Shown in pieces: positions 49,794-59,906 of a stretch of DNA of 64,000 nucleotides; the first letter of the stretch is position 1; each line of letters opens with the position of its first letter. The stretch lies in contig NZ_SLZG01000001.1 in NCBI RefSeq assembly GCF_004341625.1, positions 1 to 64,000 of the forward strand, in the 5' to 3' direction. A model generated the notes under the pieces. The model ran no database searches. It had not been told where the DNA came from and saw only the letters and a list, made by a program, of their open reading frames with translations. The translations under genes and the position numbers were made by a program. The DNA comes from Rhizobium sp. BK376 (lineage in GTDB: Bacteria; Pseudomonadota; Alphaproteobacteria; Rhizobiales; Rhizobiaceae).

Positions 49794-50726
49794 TCATGCG
49801 CCGTGATATTGTCTGAAGAAGTTCCACACTTCGACCGCCGTCTCGATATCGCCGCTGCATCCGCCGAAACGCGGGCCGTCCACCGGATCATCGTTACCGG
49901 CGCTGGCATTGGGCTTGGCAAGACGGGGCCAGCAATGGCCGCCGTTTTCGATGCGATAGAGTTCAACCCCAGTCTCGGCCCGGCATCCGGTCCATTGGAC
50001 CAGGCTCGCGCGGGTCAGGTCATGCGGATCAAGATGCCGCAGCGGCGTGACATTTTCCCCGGTGCATCCGTCGATCCGTCGCCAATATTCGGTTGCCTCG
50101 GGAACTGAAAGCAGCCTTCCGAATGACTTGATATAGCCATCGTAACGTTGCACGTCGTCGCTCGTGCCGTTCACCATCATGACTGGCATGGCGTGGCCGG
50201 ACTTGCAATCTTCGACCTGTGCTTCGTTAATCGCGCTGGCGACCGGAGCAATCGCGGCGATCCTGTCAGGAAGCGCGCAGGCCAAGGTATAAGTCATCAG
50301 CGCGCCAAACGAAAAGCCCGTGGCATAAACTCTTGTCCCGTCGGCAATCTTCCGGCTCACCAGATCGTCGATCATGGTGCGGAAAAAACCGATATCATCG
50401 ACCGGCTCGCCGTTGATGAGCGGTTTCCTTGATTTGATGTTCCAGGCGCCATCGATCGCTTCCGGGTAAAGCGTGATGAAGTTCTCCCGATCCGCGATGG
50501 GATCAAATCCGCTGTTTTTCTGGAAATTGGCCGCTTTGTCGTCGGACCCGTACATTACGATGACAAGTGGTGCGGGATGTCCAGCCACGCCTTTGGGAAT
50601 ATGCAGGATCGCGGTGCGATCTATGCCCTGCCATTTGTAAGTCAGGACTTCATCGGCATGAGCGGCTGTCCAGACGAGGAGAAAAAGGAAGGCGGCAAAT
50701 GGCAGGCGTAGCAATGCGCAGAACAT
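49794..50726 (-). CDS. PHB-depolymerase family (LpqC-type) secreted esterase
   Basis: 310 aa from ATG 50726 (signal peptide FCALLRLPFAAFLFLLVWTA). Core features of esterase PHB depolymerases: PLVIVMYGSDDKAANFQKNS, ATGFSFGALMTYTLACALPD (Ser nucleophile in GFSFG), DDVQRYDGYI and GGHCWP (His). The family includes polyhydroxybutyrate depolymerases and feruloyl esterases; the substrate is not resolved. The annotated upstream extension is unlikely because the signal peptide starts here. Confidence 0.85.
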   Translation of the reverse strand: MFCALLRLPFAAFLFLLVWTAAHADEVLTYKWQGIDRTAILHIPKGVAGHPAPLVIVMYGSDDKAANFQKNSGFDPIADRENFITLYPEAIDGAWNIKSRKPLINGEPVDDIGFFRTMIDDLVSRKIADGTRVYATGFSFGALMTYTLACALPDRIAAIAPVASAINEAQVEDCKSGHAMPVMMVNGTSDDVQRYDGYIKSFGRLLSVPEATEYWRRIDGCTGENVTPLRHLDPHDLTRASLVQWTGCRAETGVELYRIENGGHCWPRLAKPNASAGNDDPVDGPRFGGCSGDIETAVEVWNFFRQYHGA

Positions 50727-50925
50727 GAAACGTCCCCGCTTTCTAACAAAAATACGGGGCGGAGCATAAGTCATTCTGTGCCAGTGGCAATGATCGAAAG
50801 AAGCGACGCCTGCGGGTGTCGTGATCGCTTCTGGCGCAGTGAGGGCGCGATGCCGTGACTGCTCTCGGGCCAAACGCGCCATCACCTCTCTTGACTAGAG
50901 TTGCTGCCTTAATGTTTATGACGCA

Positions 50926-51534
50926 ATGACAAACATTGCTTCACTTTGTGTATATTGTGGTTCTTCGACGGGTAACGATGTTGCTTTCGTTGAAGCCGGT
51001 GAAAAGCTGGGTGCGGCCATCGCTAAGGCGGGGCTGGAACTAATCTATGGGGGTGGCACCAGCGGTGTGATGGGCGCTGTCGGCCTCTCGGCGCTGAAAA
51101 ACGGTGGCAAGGTCGGCGCGATCATTCCAAAGTTCCTGGCAAACCGTGAATCTACCACGGATGCACTGAAGATTTTCGATGATTTGACCGTCACCGAAAC
51201 GATGCATGAGCGTAAACACGCCATGTTCCAGCGCTCCGATGCCTTTGTCGCTCTGCCGGGTGGAATAGGAACTGTCGAAGAGATCGTCGAGATCATGACT
51301 TGGGCGCAGTTAGGGCAACATCGAAAGCCCATGGTCTTCGCCAATATTTTGGGCTTTTGGGATCCAATGCTCTCCATGATCGAGCACATGGAAAAAGTCG
51401 GATTTCTACATAGCCGACATCTGATCCAGCCAATAGTTGTTGATCGCGTTGAGGACATTATTCCGGCTATTCAAAACGCCGCACGACTTCCCGAGGCATC
51501 TGAAGGCGTGCCGTCGATCATCGACAAAATGTGA
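50926..51534 (+). CDS. LOG-family protein (TIGR00730, cytokinin riboside phosphohydrolase type)
   Basis: 202 aa. N-terminal SLCVYCGSSTGND, then LIYGGGTSGVMGAVG and the family signature PGGIGTVEEIVEIMTWAQLG (residues 107-126). These proteins cleave the ribosyl-phosphate from nucleoside monophosphates; plant-associated ones can release free cytokinins. Divergent from the esterase gene. A strong terminator follows. Confidence 0.93.
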   Translation: MTNIASLCVYCGSSTGNDVAFVEAGEKLGAAIAKAGLELIYGGGTSGVMGAVGLSALKNGGKVGAIIPKFLANRESTTDALKIFDDLTVTETMHERKHAMFQRSDAFVALPGGIGTVEEIVEIMTWAQLGQHRKPMVFANILGFWDPMLSMIEHMEKVGFLHSRHLIQPIVVDRVEDIIPAIQNAARLPEASEGVPSIIDKM

Positions 51535-51636
51535 GGTCGTGCCTGCCAATTGGTTTTGCCCGCCATTGGCGCGTAGCTGTCACACCAATGCTTCGTCGCC
51601 GTTAGTCGTATCTGCCGTCGAATGCGCCTAAAACGA

Positions 51637-51664
51637 CAAAAAGCCCGGAGTTACCGGGCTTTTT
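51637..51664. terminator. Bidirectional terminator between LOG and NlpD-like genes
   Basis: AAAAAGCCCGG, AGTTA loop, CCGGGCTTTTT; symmetric, so it can serve both convergent genes. Confidence 0.9.
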
Positions 51665-51687
51665 GCAGACTCCATGAGACGCTTTAC

Positions 51688-53331
51688 CTACTCAAGGAAT
51701 GTCATCGGGTTGACCGGGGATGCGTTCTTGCGGACTTCGAAGTGGAGCGTCGGCTGCTTGGCGTTGCCGCTCATGCCCGAGGTTGCGACGGTCTGGCCGC
51801 GCTGGACCTTCTGACCGCGGGTGACGCTCAGCTGGTCTGCGTGACCGTAGACGGTGACGGTACCATCGTCGTGACGCACCAGAACCGTGTTGCCCAGTTC
51901 CTTCAGACCATTGCCTGCGTAGATGACCACACCGTTCTCCGCAGCCTTGATCGGCGTGCCTTCCGGTACCGAAATATCGATGCCGTCGTTACGGTTGCCG
52001 TCGACATTCGCGCCGTAGCCCGCAATGACCGCGCCGCGTACCGGCCAGCGATATTTGCCAATGCCGGTCGATTCCGGTGCAGCGGCTGCGACATCCGATT
52101 TCTGTTCGGCGTCGCCGACCGACTGGGTTGCGACAGGCGCCGGACCGGCGTCAGCCTTCACAGGTGTCGGCTGCGGGTTGCTAGCTGGGGCCGTCGTTGC
52201 AACAGCCTTCACCACCGGCTTCTGCGGGGCGATGGATGCCGTCTTGATCGGATCGGCAGGCTGCGTGCCGCCATGAGGCAGCTTCAGCGTCTGGCCGATG
52301 CGGATGCCGCCCTTGTCGATTTCATTTGCGGCCTTCAGATCATCGATATGGACGCCGGTTTCCTTAGCGATCTTCGCAAGCGAGTCACCCGGTTTGACCA
52401 CATAGGTGCCGCCGGCGGGTGCCGGTCCCTTGCCTGCGCCGGCAGCGAGCTTGTCGCCCGCACCGCTCGGACCGACCTGCCACTTGTCGCGCTGAGCGCC
52501 GCCATTCGGCAGCACGGCCGCATCCTGTTCCGGTGCCTTGGCGGGAGCAGGCATCTTGCCGCCCTTGGACAGGTCCACCGCCTGGGATGCGGTCTTTGCC
52601 GGGGCGACAGGGGCGCCGCCATTCATGGTCGGGATGATGATCCGCTGGCCGGGCGCTGCCGACGTAGCAGTCTTCAGGCCGTTGGCCTTGAGAATTTCCT
52701 TCTCCGGCACGCCATAACGGCGCGAGAGTGTCGTAACAGTCTCGCCGGCGCCCAGCGTGACGCTCGGCGCATTCATCGCGGTCCAGCCCGATGTCTGTGC
52801 CGCAGTCTTCGGCGTGGTGCCTGTGGACATCGGATCAGGCGTAAGACGCGGCGCAGATGCCCGGGCGCTCTCGTTCCGGCTTGCGGGGAATGGCTGAGCA
52901 AGAGCCTCCCGTTCGGCGCGGGACGCAACCGGGGCCGGAGCAGGCGAAGAGGAAACGCTCGGCGCAGCGAGCTCGGAGCGCTGAACCACGACGGGCGCGG
53001 AAGCCACGCGAGCGCTGGAATAGGCCGGCTTATAGCTCTCCGGCGCTGCCGGATAAGGCTGGTTCATTGCCGTGTTGCGCGAGGAATAATCCTGCTGCTG
53101 CCGATAGCCGCCTCCACCCTGGGAGACATCAGCACGCGGCACAGGATCGCCGTCGAGACCATTCAGGTTCCGATGCGGGATCGAGTTTGTGGTGATCTGA
53201 TCCGAATTTGAAAAGAGACCCCCGAAACGCGTTGCGTCGGAGCTGCAAGCCGTCGCGGCGCTCGCCAGAAAAGCCGCCATAAGGACTTTACCCGTCGACT
53301 TACCGAACTGTGACGAAAGACTGAAACGCAT
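51688..53331 (-). CDS. NlpD/DipM-like lipoprotein with two LysM and a degenerate M23 domain
   Basis: 547 aa from ATG 53331 with a lipobox (ASAATACSS). LysM 1 near residue 175 (GAGETVTTLSRRYGVPE), LysM 2 near 295 (YVVKPGDSLAKIAKETGVHI) and a C-terminal LytM/M23 domain near 425-545. The metal ligands are lost: NDGID stands where HxxxD is expected and TLHFEV where HLHFEV is expected. It thus probably activates amidases at the septum as E. coli NlpD does, rather than cutting peptidoglycan. pcm and surE lie upstream on the same strand, as in the classical surE-pcm-nlpD order. Confidence 0.9.
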   Translation of the reverse strand: MRFSLSSQFGKSTGKVLMAAFLASAATACSSDATRFGGLFSNSDQITTNSIPHRNLNGLDGDPVPRADVSQGGGGYRQQQDYSSRNTAMNQPYPAAPESYKPAYSSARVASAPVVVQRSELAAPSVSSSPAPAPVASRAEREALAQPFPASRNESARASAPRLTPDPMSTGTTPKTAAQTSGWTAMNAPSVTLGAGETVTTLSRRYGVPEKEILKANGLKTATSAAPGQRIIIPTMNGGAPVAPAKTASQAVDLSKGGKMPAPAKAPEQDAAVLPNGGAQRDKWQVGPSGAGDKLAAGAGKGPAPAGGTYVVKPGDSLAKIAKETGVHIDDLKAANEIDKGGIRIGQTLKLPHGGTQPADPIKTASIAPQKPVVKAVATTAPASNPQPTPVKADAGPAPVATQSVGDAEQKSDVAAAAPESTGIGKYRWPVRGAVIAGYGANVDGNRNDGIDISVPEGTPIKAAENGVVIYAGNGLKELGNTVLVRHDDGTVTVYGHADQLSVTRGQKVQRGQTVATSGMSGNAKQPTLHFEVRKNASPVNPMTFLE

Positions 53332-53501
53332 GACTCGACCCACTTAAGACGCAACCATTTGTGGGTCTAATTAGAACGCGTTAATCTTACCATGCGGTTA
53401 AAGCACTGGGGTCACATGCGTTTTTTTGAGGAATTGCTAACCATAGAAGAAATTTCTACCGCCGCCGCAAAGGCTGAAGGGCCGGCGATCAAATTCCTGC
53501 C

Positions 53502-54155
53502 TCAGAGATAAGAGGCAACCAGCGGCACGACCGGAAGATAAGGAACCTGGAACAGCTCCTCGCGCTCGAAGCGGCTTCCGGTCTTGGTCAGCCGCACCAT
53601 GCGGCAGTAGTTTTCGGAAATCATCAACGGCGCGAGCATCGAGCCGCCTGACACGAGCTGATCGGCATAGAAGCGGGGCATGGCGTTGAAGGCTGCCGTC
53701 ACCAAAATCCGGTCGAAGGTACCCTCGCCCTGCAATCCCGTGCTGCCGTCGGCCTGGCGGATGATGACGTTGCGCAGGCTCAGCGCATCCATCCGCTTCT
53801 GCGCTGATGTTACCAGCGTCTTGTATCGATCAATCGTCAGGACGCGTTCGGCCATGCGCCCCATGACGGCGGCGGTAAAGCCGCTGCCGGTGCCGACTTC
53901 CAGTACCCGATGCCCGGGCTTCACCTTCAGATGATGCAGCAGGCGCACGACGAGATCGACGCCCTCCATGAAGGAGCCGCAATCGATGGGGATCGTATGG
54001 CTGGAATAGGCGTCATCGGAGAATTGTGGCGGTGCAAACAGGGATCGCGGCGTCTGTTCGACGGCGGTGAGGAGATCGATGTCTGATATGCCTTCGGCGC
54101 GCATTCGCAGGACCACGGCTGCGAAGCCTTCCTTCTCCACCAATCGAGGTGTCAA
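53502..54155 (-). CDS. pcm: Protein-L-isoaspartate O-methyltransferase
   Basis: 217 aa. SAM-binding [20 protein letters not shown] near residue 80, the post-I acidic VLTIDR, and substrate-loop motifs [19 protein letters not shown] and [16 protein letters not shown]. Repairs isoaspartyl damage in aged proteins. Its start overlaps the surE stop by 4 bp. The 170 bp gap to the NlpD-like gene should contain that gene's promoter. Confidence 0.95.
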   Translation of the reverse strand: MTPRLVEKEGFAAVVLRMRAEGISDIDLLTAVEQTPRSLFAPPQFSDDAYSSHTIPIDCGSFMEGVDLVVRLLHHLKVKPGHRVLEVGTGSGFTAAVMGRMAERVLTIDRYKTLVTSAQKRMDALSLRNVIIRQADGSTGLQGEGTFDRILVTAAFNAMPRFYADQLVSGGSMLAPLMISENYCRMVRLTKTGSRFEREELFQVPYLPVVPLVASYL

Positions 54156-54925
54156 TCCGCTACTCCATACCCGAGCGCCCGCGCCACGCGGTCTTGCACC
54201 GAATAATCCGTCAGATCGAGTTTCAAAGGCGTTACCGAAATGCGGTTTTCTTTCAGGGCGTGGATATCGGTGCCGGGCCGGAAATTGCCGCTGCGCTCGC
54301 CGAAGCGCAGCCAGTAATAGGGGAAACCTCGACCGTCGGCGCGTTCCTCAACCTGCAGATTGAAGGCAAGGTTACCCTGCGCTGTCACTTCGACGCCATC
54401 GACCTCGTCGGGACGACAGTTGGGGAAATTCAGATTGAGGAAGGTGCCGTCGGGCAGGTCAAGGTCGATGAGCTTGGTCAGGAGATCCGGCGCATGCGCC
54501 TCGACGACTTCCCAGGGGACAACCCTGGTTCCACCGTCATAGGAATAGGCCTGGCTGAGGGCGAAGGAGCGAACGCCCTGCAACGTCCCCTCGATCGCCC
54601 CTGCGATCGTTCCGGAATAGGTCACGTCATCGGCGACGTTGGATCCGGAATTGACGCCTGACAGCACCAGATCCGGCTTGATATCCATCACCTGGCGGAT
54701 GCCCATGATGACGCAATCCGTCGGTGTACCGCGCAAAGCGTAATGCTTGTCCGCAACCTTGCGCAGGCGCAACGGTTCCGAGAGACTGAGCGAGTGCGCA
54801 AGGCCGCTCTGATCCGTCTCAGGTGCTACGATCCAGACATCGTCGGAAAGGGTGCGGGCAATGCGTTCAAGGGCAGCCAGCCCCTCGGCGTGGATGCCGT
54901 CGTCATTGGTCAGAAGGATGCGCAT
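54152..54925 (-). CDS. surE: 5'/3'-nucleotidase SurE
   Basis: 257 aa, complete. Begins [20 protein letters not shown] with the metal-binding DD, followed by [20 protein letters not shown] (Ser/Asn ligands) and [11 protein letters not shown]. Cleaves nucleoside monophosphates and short polyphosphates. Overlaps pcm by 4 bp and follows serS by 13 bp, so serS-surE-pcm are probably one operon. Confidence 0.97.
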   Translation of the reverse strand: MRILLTNDDGIHAEGLAALERIARTLSDDVWIVAPETDQSGLAHSLSLSEPLRLRKVADKHYALRGTPTDCVIMGIRQVMDIKPDLVLSGVNSGSNVADDVTYSGTIAGAIEGTLQGVRSFALSQAYSYDGGTRVVPWEVVEAHAPDLLTKLIDLDLPDGTFLNLNFPNCRPDEVDGVEVTAQGNLAFNLQVEERADGRGFPYYWLRFGERSGNFRPGTDIHALKENRISVTPLKLDLTDYSVQDRVARALGYGVAD

Positions 54926-54938
54926 GCCCTAACCCGCC

Positions 54939-56222
54939 TTAAGCTGCCCGTTCGATCTTCTTCAGACCACCCATATAGGGCAACAGGACGTCCGGAATAG
55001 TAACGGAACCGTCTTCGTTGAGATAATTCTCCAGCACCGCGATAAGGCAGCGACCGACGGCTGTGCCCGAGCCGTTCAGCGTGTGAACAAACTTCGTCGC
55101 CTTGTCGTCCTTGCCGCGATAGCGGGCATTCATGCGGCGGCCCTGGAAATCTCCGCAGACGGAGCAGGACGAGATTTCGCGGAAGGTGTCCTGACCCGGC
55201 AGCCAGACTTCCAGGTCGTAGGTCTTGCGCGCGCCAAAGCCCATGTCGCCGGTGCAGAGCGTCATGGTGCGGAAATGCAGGCCGAGACGTTTCAGGACTT
55301 CTTCGGCACAGGCCGTCATCCTTTCGTGTTCCTCGATCGCGCTTTCGGCATCGGTGATGGAGACCAGTTCGCATTTCCAGAACTGGTGCTGGCGCAGCAT
55401 GCCGCGCGTATCGCGGCCGGCGGAGCCTGCTTCCGACCGGAAGGACGGCGTCAGCGCCGTAAAGCGCAGCGGCAGCTTTTCCTGATCGAGGATTTCGCCC
55501 GAGACCAGATTGGTCAACGTCACTTCGGCGGTTGGGATCAGCCAGCGTCCGTCCGTGGTCTTGAACAGATCTTCCGCGAATTTCGGCAACTGCCCTGTGC
55601 CGAACATTGCCTCGTCCCGAACCATCAGCGGCGACGAGACTTCGGTATAGCCGTGTTCGCCGGTGTGAAGATCGATCATGAACTGTCCCAGCGCACGCTC
55701 GAGGCGGGCGAGCTGCGAGGTCAGAACGGTGAAGCGCGAACCGGAAAGCTTGGCGGCCCGCTCGAAATCCATATAGCCGAGCGCTTCGCCGATTTCGTAG
55801 TGTTCCTTGGCCTTGTGGTTCCAGCGCGGCTTTTCGCCGACAACGCGCTTGACGACGTTGTCGTGCTCGTCCTTGCCAACCGGCACGTCATCCAGCGGAA
55901 TGTTCGGGATGCGCGACAGGGCGTCATTGAGCTCCGCGGTCAGCTGCCGTTCTTCGTCTTCGGCAGCGGGAAGCGTGACCTTGATGTCAGCGACCTCGGC
56001 CTTCAGTTTTTCGGCAAGCTCGGAATTCTTCTGCGCCATCGCCGCACCAATTTCCTTGGAGGCGGCATTGCGACGGGACTGCATGTCCTGAACGGACTGG
56101 ATGACGGAACGGCGCTTCTCGTCGAGCGCGATGAGGCCTTGCGACAAGGGCTCCGCGCCGCGCTTGGCCAGCGCTGCATCGAGGGCCTCGGGATTCTCAC
56201 GGATCCATCTGATATCAAGCAT
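54939..56222 (-). CDS. serS: Seryl-tRNA synthetase
   Basis: 427 aa from ATG 56222 ([18 protein letters not shown]). N-terminal coiled-coil arm, then class II motifs: motif 2 [20 protein letters not shown] and motif 3 [20 protein letters not shown], with the [13 protein letters not shown] serine-site loop. Charges tRNA-Ser and tRNA-Sec-type substrates. Upstream the 90-bp gap to tatC carries a GAGCTT-rich inverted repeat but no gene. Confidence 0.97.
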   Translation of the reverse strand: MLDIRWIRENPEALDAALAKRGAEPLSQGLIALDEKRRSVIQSVQDMQSRRNAASKEIGAAMAQKNSELAEKLKAEVADIKVTLPAAEDEERQLTAELNDALSRIPNIPLDDVPVGKDEHDNVVKRVVGEKPRWNHKAKEHYEIGEALGYMDFERAAKLSGSRFTVLTSQLARLERALGQFMIDLHTGEHGYTEVSSPLMVRDEAMFGTGQLPKFAEDLFKTTDGRWLIPTAEVTLTNLVSGEILDQEKLPLRFTALTPSFRSEAGSAGRDTRGMLRQHQFWKCELVSITDAESAIEEHERMTACAEEVLKRLGLHFRTMTLCTGDMGFGARKTYDLEVWLPGQDTFREISSCSVCGDFQGRRMNARYRGKDDKATKFVHTLNGSGTAVGRCLIAVLENYLNEDGSVTIPDVLLPYMGGLKKIERAA

Positions 56223-56332
56223 CGTCGTTCCAGGTCGTTGCAAATAAAACGGCTCCGGCCGAAGCTCGATAAAGCTTCAACCGGAGATCGGATCGGCAAT
56301 TTCCGCTATGGAAGGGGTGTTGGGCCTATCGC

Positions 56333-57160
56333 TCAGTCATTGTCCGTGTGGGCAATCTCTGTCGACCCTTCATTCTCTTCGAGCGCTTGCCGACTGCGCT
56401 GACGCTCCACGAGTCGCGCCGCGTAGATGGAAATCTCGTAGAGAAGGATCGTCGGCAGTGCAAGACCGATCTGGGACATGGGATCGGGCGGCGTCAGCAC
56501 CGCAGCCACGATGAAAGCGAAGACGATCGCGAACTTGCGCTTCTGCCGAAGCCAATCCGAGGTCAGCAGACCGACACGTGCCAGAAGCGTGGTGATGACC
56601 GGCAGCTGGAACACGAGGCCGAAGGAGAAAACCAGCGTCATGATCAGGCTCAGATATTCCGAGACCTTGGGCAACAGCGAGATCGCCACCTGACCATCGG
56701 CCGGCGCCTGCTGCATCTTCAGGAAGAACCACATGACCATGGGGCAGAAGAAGAAATAGACGAGCGCAGCCCCCATCAGGAACAGGATCGGCGACGCAAT
56801 CAAAAACGGCAGGAAGGCCGAGCGCTCGTTCTTGTAGAGGCCGGGCGCCACGAACTTGTATATCTGGGCTGCAATGATCGGGAAGGAGATAACCAGGGCG
56901 CCGAACATCGCGACCTTCACCTGCGTGAAGAAGAATTCCTGGGGCGCAGTGTAGATCAGCTCGGACTTTGCGAGATCAAGATGCGCCCAGACAACCGCCC
57001 ACTTGTAGGGATAAACCAGGTAATTGAAGAGATGCTTGGCAAAAGCAAAGCAGCCGATGAAGGCAACGAAGAACGCCGCGATCGACCACATCAGCCGAGT
57101 GCGCAGTTCCATCAGGTGTTCGATAAGCGGCTGCGGCTTATCGTCGATGTCACCGGTCAT
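56333..57160 (-). CDS. tatC: Sec-independent translocase TatC
   Basis: 275 aa with six membrane helices. QPLIEHLMELRTRLMWSIAA near the N-terminus holds the signal-recognition Glu, and VKVAMFGALVISFPIIAAQI and FAFIVAAVLTPPDPMSQIGL are the family motifs. Core receptor of the twin-arginine pathway. Overlaps tatB by 4 bp. Confidence 0.97.
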   Translation of the reverse strand: MTGDIDDKPQPLIEHLMELRTRLMWSIAAFFVAFIGCFAFAKHLFNYLVYPYKWAVVWAHLDLAKSELIYTAPQEFFFTQVKVAMFGALVISFPIIAAQIYKFVAPGLYKNERSAFLPFLIASPILFLMGAALVYFFFCPMVMWFFLKMQQAPADGQVAISLLPKVSEYLSLIMTLVFSFGLVFQLPVITTLLARVGLLTSDWLRQKRKFAIVFAFIVAAVLTPPDPMSQIGLALPTILLYEISIYAARLVERQRSRQALEENEGSTEIAHTDND

Positions 57161-57822
57161 GCATTGTCCTTTTTCTTGGCTGTCGTGCGCTTCTTCGGCG
57201 CTGCTGCAGGCGCATCAGCCGCTACCGGGACGGTAACCGACGGCTTGCGAGGTGCGCGCTTCGGCTTTTCCGCGACAGTCTCGGAGACGGTTGCAGCTGC
57301 TTCCGTCTTTGCCGGCGCCTTGGCGCGCGGCTTGCGAACGACTTTCGCCTTCACGACCTCTTCGGTCACGACCGCGGGAGGCGGAGCGACGACAGGCGCC
57401 GGGGGTACGACCTCTGCAGCAGGAGCGGACGAAACAATCTCCGTCATCAGCGGCGGCGTTTCCGGCAATCCCATGGAAGGCTCGGACATCGGCACGGCAG
57501 GCGTTGCAGTTGACGTCGGCGTGGACGCCCGCTGCAGATCAGCCTTGATATCATTTCCCATCTGCCGAAGCGGATTCATCGCTTCCCGCAAACTGTGGAC
57601 CGGATTGAGCTTCTGCGCATCCGAAATCGTCTGACGCACGTCGTCGAGTTCTGCCTCCCGCAGAGCCTCGTCAAATTGCGCCCTGAATTCGCCTGCAACC
57701 TTACGGGCCCGGGCCGTCATCTTTCCGAACGCCCGCAACATCGGCGGCAAATCCTTCGGACCAACGACCACGATCAACACAACTGCAATGATGAGCAGTT
57801 CCGACCAGCCTACGTCGAACAT
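57157..57822 (-). CDS. tatB: Twin-arginine translocase subunit TatB
   Basis: 221 aa. N-terminal membrane helix MFDVGWSELLIIAVVLIVVV with GPKDLPPMLRAFGK, an amphipathic helix, then a long Ala/Pro/Val tail with Lys-rich end (PKKRTTAKKKDNA). The long disordered tail is common in alphaproteobacterial TatB. Partner of TatC in substrate recognition. Confidence 0.95.
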   Translation of the reverse strand: MFDVGWSELLIIAVVLIVVVGPKDLPPMLRAFGKMTARARKVAGEFRAQFDEALREAELDDVRQTISDAQKLNPVHSLREAMNPLRQMGNDIKADLQRASTPTSTATPAVPMSEPSMGLPETPPLMTEIVSSAPAAEVVPPAPVVAPPPAVVTEEVVKAKVVRKPRAKAPAKTEAAATVSETVAEKPKRAPRKPSVTVPVAADAPAAAPKKRTTAKKKDNA

Positions 57823-57877
57823 AGAAAGGCTCCCATGCAGAGATGGCCCTAATCAAGCCAACTGCACCCAAACGTGG

Positions 57878-58087
57878 TTATTTCGTTTCGTCAGCCTTAT
57901 GGTCGACAGTCCGTCCAAGGTCAGAACGGCCCGCTTCCGGGGTAGCGTCGTCGTCGCTCATGCCCTTCTTGAAGCTCTTGATGCCTTTGGCAACATCGCC
58001 CATCAGTTCCGGGATCTTTCCACGACCGAACAACAACAGCACGATGGCCAGAACGATCAGCCAGTGCCACATGCTAAAAGAACCCAT
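57878..58087 (-). CDS. tatA: Twin-arginine translocase subunit TatA
   Basis: 69 aa. Membrane helix [20 protein letters not shown] then the [20 protein letters not shown] amphipathic element and an acidic tail. Forms the translocation pore. First gene of tatABC on this strand; the ~200 bp to scpB at 58292 has no gene that I can see. Confidence 0.97.
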   Translation of the reverse strand: MGSFSMWHWLIVLAIVLLLFGRGKIPELMGDVAKGIKSFKKGMSDDDATPEAGRSDLGRTVDHKADETK

Positions 58088-58291
58088 TACGTCACTCCCT
58101 GTTACGTGTTACCCCGATGTAAGACGTTTATCGAACTTTTTCAAACACGAAAATGTCTCACATCAGGCTGGCTGCTTTGTTGAATGAAAACGATGCGGCC
58201 GCCAGTTCTGAAAAACGGGCCGCCCAGCATCAATATTCGTCCTTGCTAATGGCAAAACCAAGACCCGAAACGGCCAATCGGAAGTCAAGGA

Positions 58292-59020
58292 TCAATCTTC
58301 CGAAGCGCCGCCCGGCGCCAGGAGGCCAAGCTCTTCGAGATCCATCTGCGTGATCGGATCCTCGTCCTCGGTCAATTCATCGCTCATCAACGGCGAGGGC
58401 ATGTTAAAGTTAGCTGGAATTCGGCCGGATAGCAGCCCCGCGCCCTTCAATTCTTCGAGACCGGGCAGATCGCGTATCTCTTCAAGCCCGAAGTGATCGA
58501 GGAAATCCCGGGTCGTTCCAAGGGTAACCGGCCTGCCGGGCGTGCGCCGCCGGCCGCGAAAACGCACCCAACCCGCCTCCATCAAGACATCCAGGGTTCC
58601 ACGAGACGTTTGGACACCTCTGATATCCTCGATCTCGGCGCGCGTCACCGGCTGGTGATAAGCAATGATCGCAAGAACTTCGAGGGCCGCTCGGGACAGC
58701 TTCTTGACCTCGTTCTCGTCTCGGCGGATCACGAAGGACAGGTCGGCGGCAGTGCGAAAGGCCCAGGCGTCATCGACCTGCACGAGGTTCACGCCGCGCG
58801 ATGCGTAGTCTTCCCTCAGCCGCAGCATGATCGAGCGCACGTCCATGCCTCTCGGCAGACGCTCGGCTATAAAACCTTCCGATACCGGCTGCGCAGAGGC
58901 AAAAACCAGCGCTTCGGCGATGCGTTCCGCCTCCCGCAGACGGTTGTCGTCCACAGCCTGGTTTATGCGACCTGCGTCTGCGTCTGCGTCTTCGATGTTA
59001 ATCTCGTCCGGATGGGCCAC
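58292..59020 (-). CDS. scpB: Segregation and condensation protein B
   Basis: 242 aa from GTG 59020, with GGAGAGGG upstream; the longer frame lies inside scpA. Winged-helix repeats: REAERIAEALVFASAQPVSE, LEVLAIIAYHQPVTRAEIED and GVQTSRGTLDVLMEAGWVRF. Binds ScpA-SMC for chromosome condensation. Its start follows the scpA stop by about 10 bp. Confidence 0.95.
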   Translation of the reverse strand: MAHPDEINIEDADADAGRINQAVDDNRLREAERIAEALVFASAQPVSEGFIAERLPRGMDVRSIMLRLREDYASRGVNLVQVDDAWAFRTAADLSFVIRRDENEVKKLSRAALEVLAIIAYHQPVTRAEIEDIRGVQTSRGTLDVLMEAGWVRFRGRRRTPGRPVTLGTTRDFLDHFGLEEIRDLPGLEELKGAGLLSGRIPANFNMPSPLMSDELTEDEDPITQMDLEELGLLAPGGASED

Positions 59021-59030
59021 CTGCCCTCTC

Positions 59031-59876
59031 CTATTCCGCCACATGGAGCGTCGAATGTTTCGGCCCCCGTCGCATGTAGAGAGGCTCGAAAGCACCGTCC
59101 TGCCGGATTTCCAGCTTGCCCTCGCGCACAAGCTCCAGCGATGCGGCAAAGGCGCTGGCAATCGCGGTCACGCGCTCTTCCGGAGAAGTCATGTACCGCA
59201 GCAGGTAGTGCTCCAGTGCCGTCCAGTCAGTAATGTCGCCTATCATGCGCGTCAGGATCGTACGGGCATCAACGAGCGACCACACGCGCCGCCGCTCGAT
59301 GGTCACCTGCGTGATGGCTTGGCGCTGGCGCAAACCTGCATAGGCGGTCAGGAGATCATAGAGACTGGCGTCATAGTCCGATTGGCGACGATAGGGGATA
59401 TGCTCGGGCTCGCCGCGAGCATGAACGTCACGTCCCAGCCGATTGCGGTTGACGAGGCCGTTCGCCGCCTCGCGCATGGCCTCAAGCCGTTTCAGGCGGA
59501 AGGCGAGCGTTGCCGCCATCTCTTCGCCCGTCGGCCCGTCGTCCTTGGCCTGCTGGGGGATGAGCAGCCGCGACTTGAGATAGGCAAGCCATGCCGCCAT
59601 GACCAGATAGTCGGCAGCAAGCTCTATGCGGATGCGCCGGGCGCTCTCGATGAACAGAAGATATTGCTCAGCCAGCGCTAGTACGGAAATGCGCGACAGG
59701 TCGACCTTCTGGTTGCGGGCAAGATGCAACAGAAGATCGAGCGGGCCTTCAAACCCGGCGACGTCGATGACGAAGCCCGGCTCATGCGTGGCGCGCTCCG
59801 ATCCATTTTCCTGCCACAGCCGGTCCATCGGCGTTGCCGCCGCCTGTACCTTCTCTATGCCATCGATCCTGTTCAA
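59031..59876 (-). CDS. scpA: Segregation and condensation protein A
   Basis: 281 aa. Kleisin signature FEGPLDLLLHLARNQKVDLS then ISVLALAEQYLLFIESARRI near residues 43-80 and the YLVMAAWLAYLKSRLLIP helix. The TTG start at 59876 has GGGGGAG seven bases upstream. Bridges the SMC heads with ScpB. Tightly spaced after nagZ. Confidence 0.95.
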   Translation of the reverse strand: MNRIDGIEKVQAAATPMDRLWQENGSERATHEPGFVIDVAGFEGPLDLLLHLARNQKVDLSRISVLALAEQYLLFIESARRIRIELAADYLVMAAWLAYLKSRLLIPQQAKDDGPTGEEMAATLAFRLKRLEAMREAANGLVNRNRLGRDVHARGEPEHIPYRRQSDYDASLYDLLTAYAGLRQRQAITQVTIERRRVWSLVDARTILTRMIGDITDWTALEHYLLRYMTSPEERVTAIASAFAASLELVREGKLEIRQDGAFEPLYMRRGPKHSTLHVAE

Positions 59877-59906
59877 ACGTCAGCTCCCCCGGGCAAGCCC
59901 TACCAG

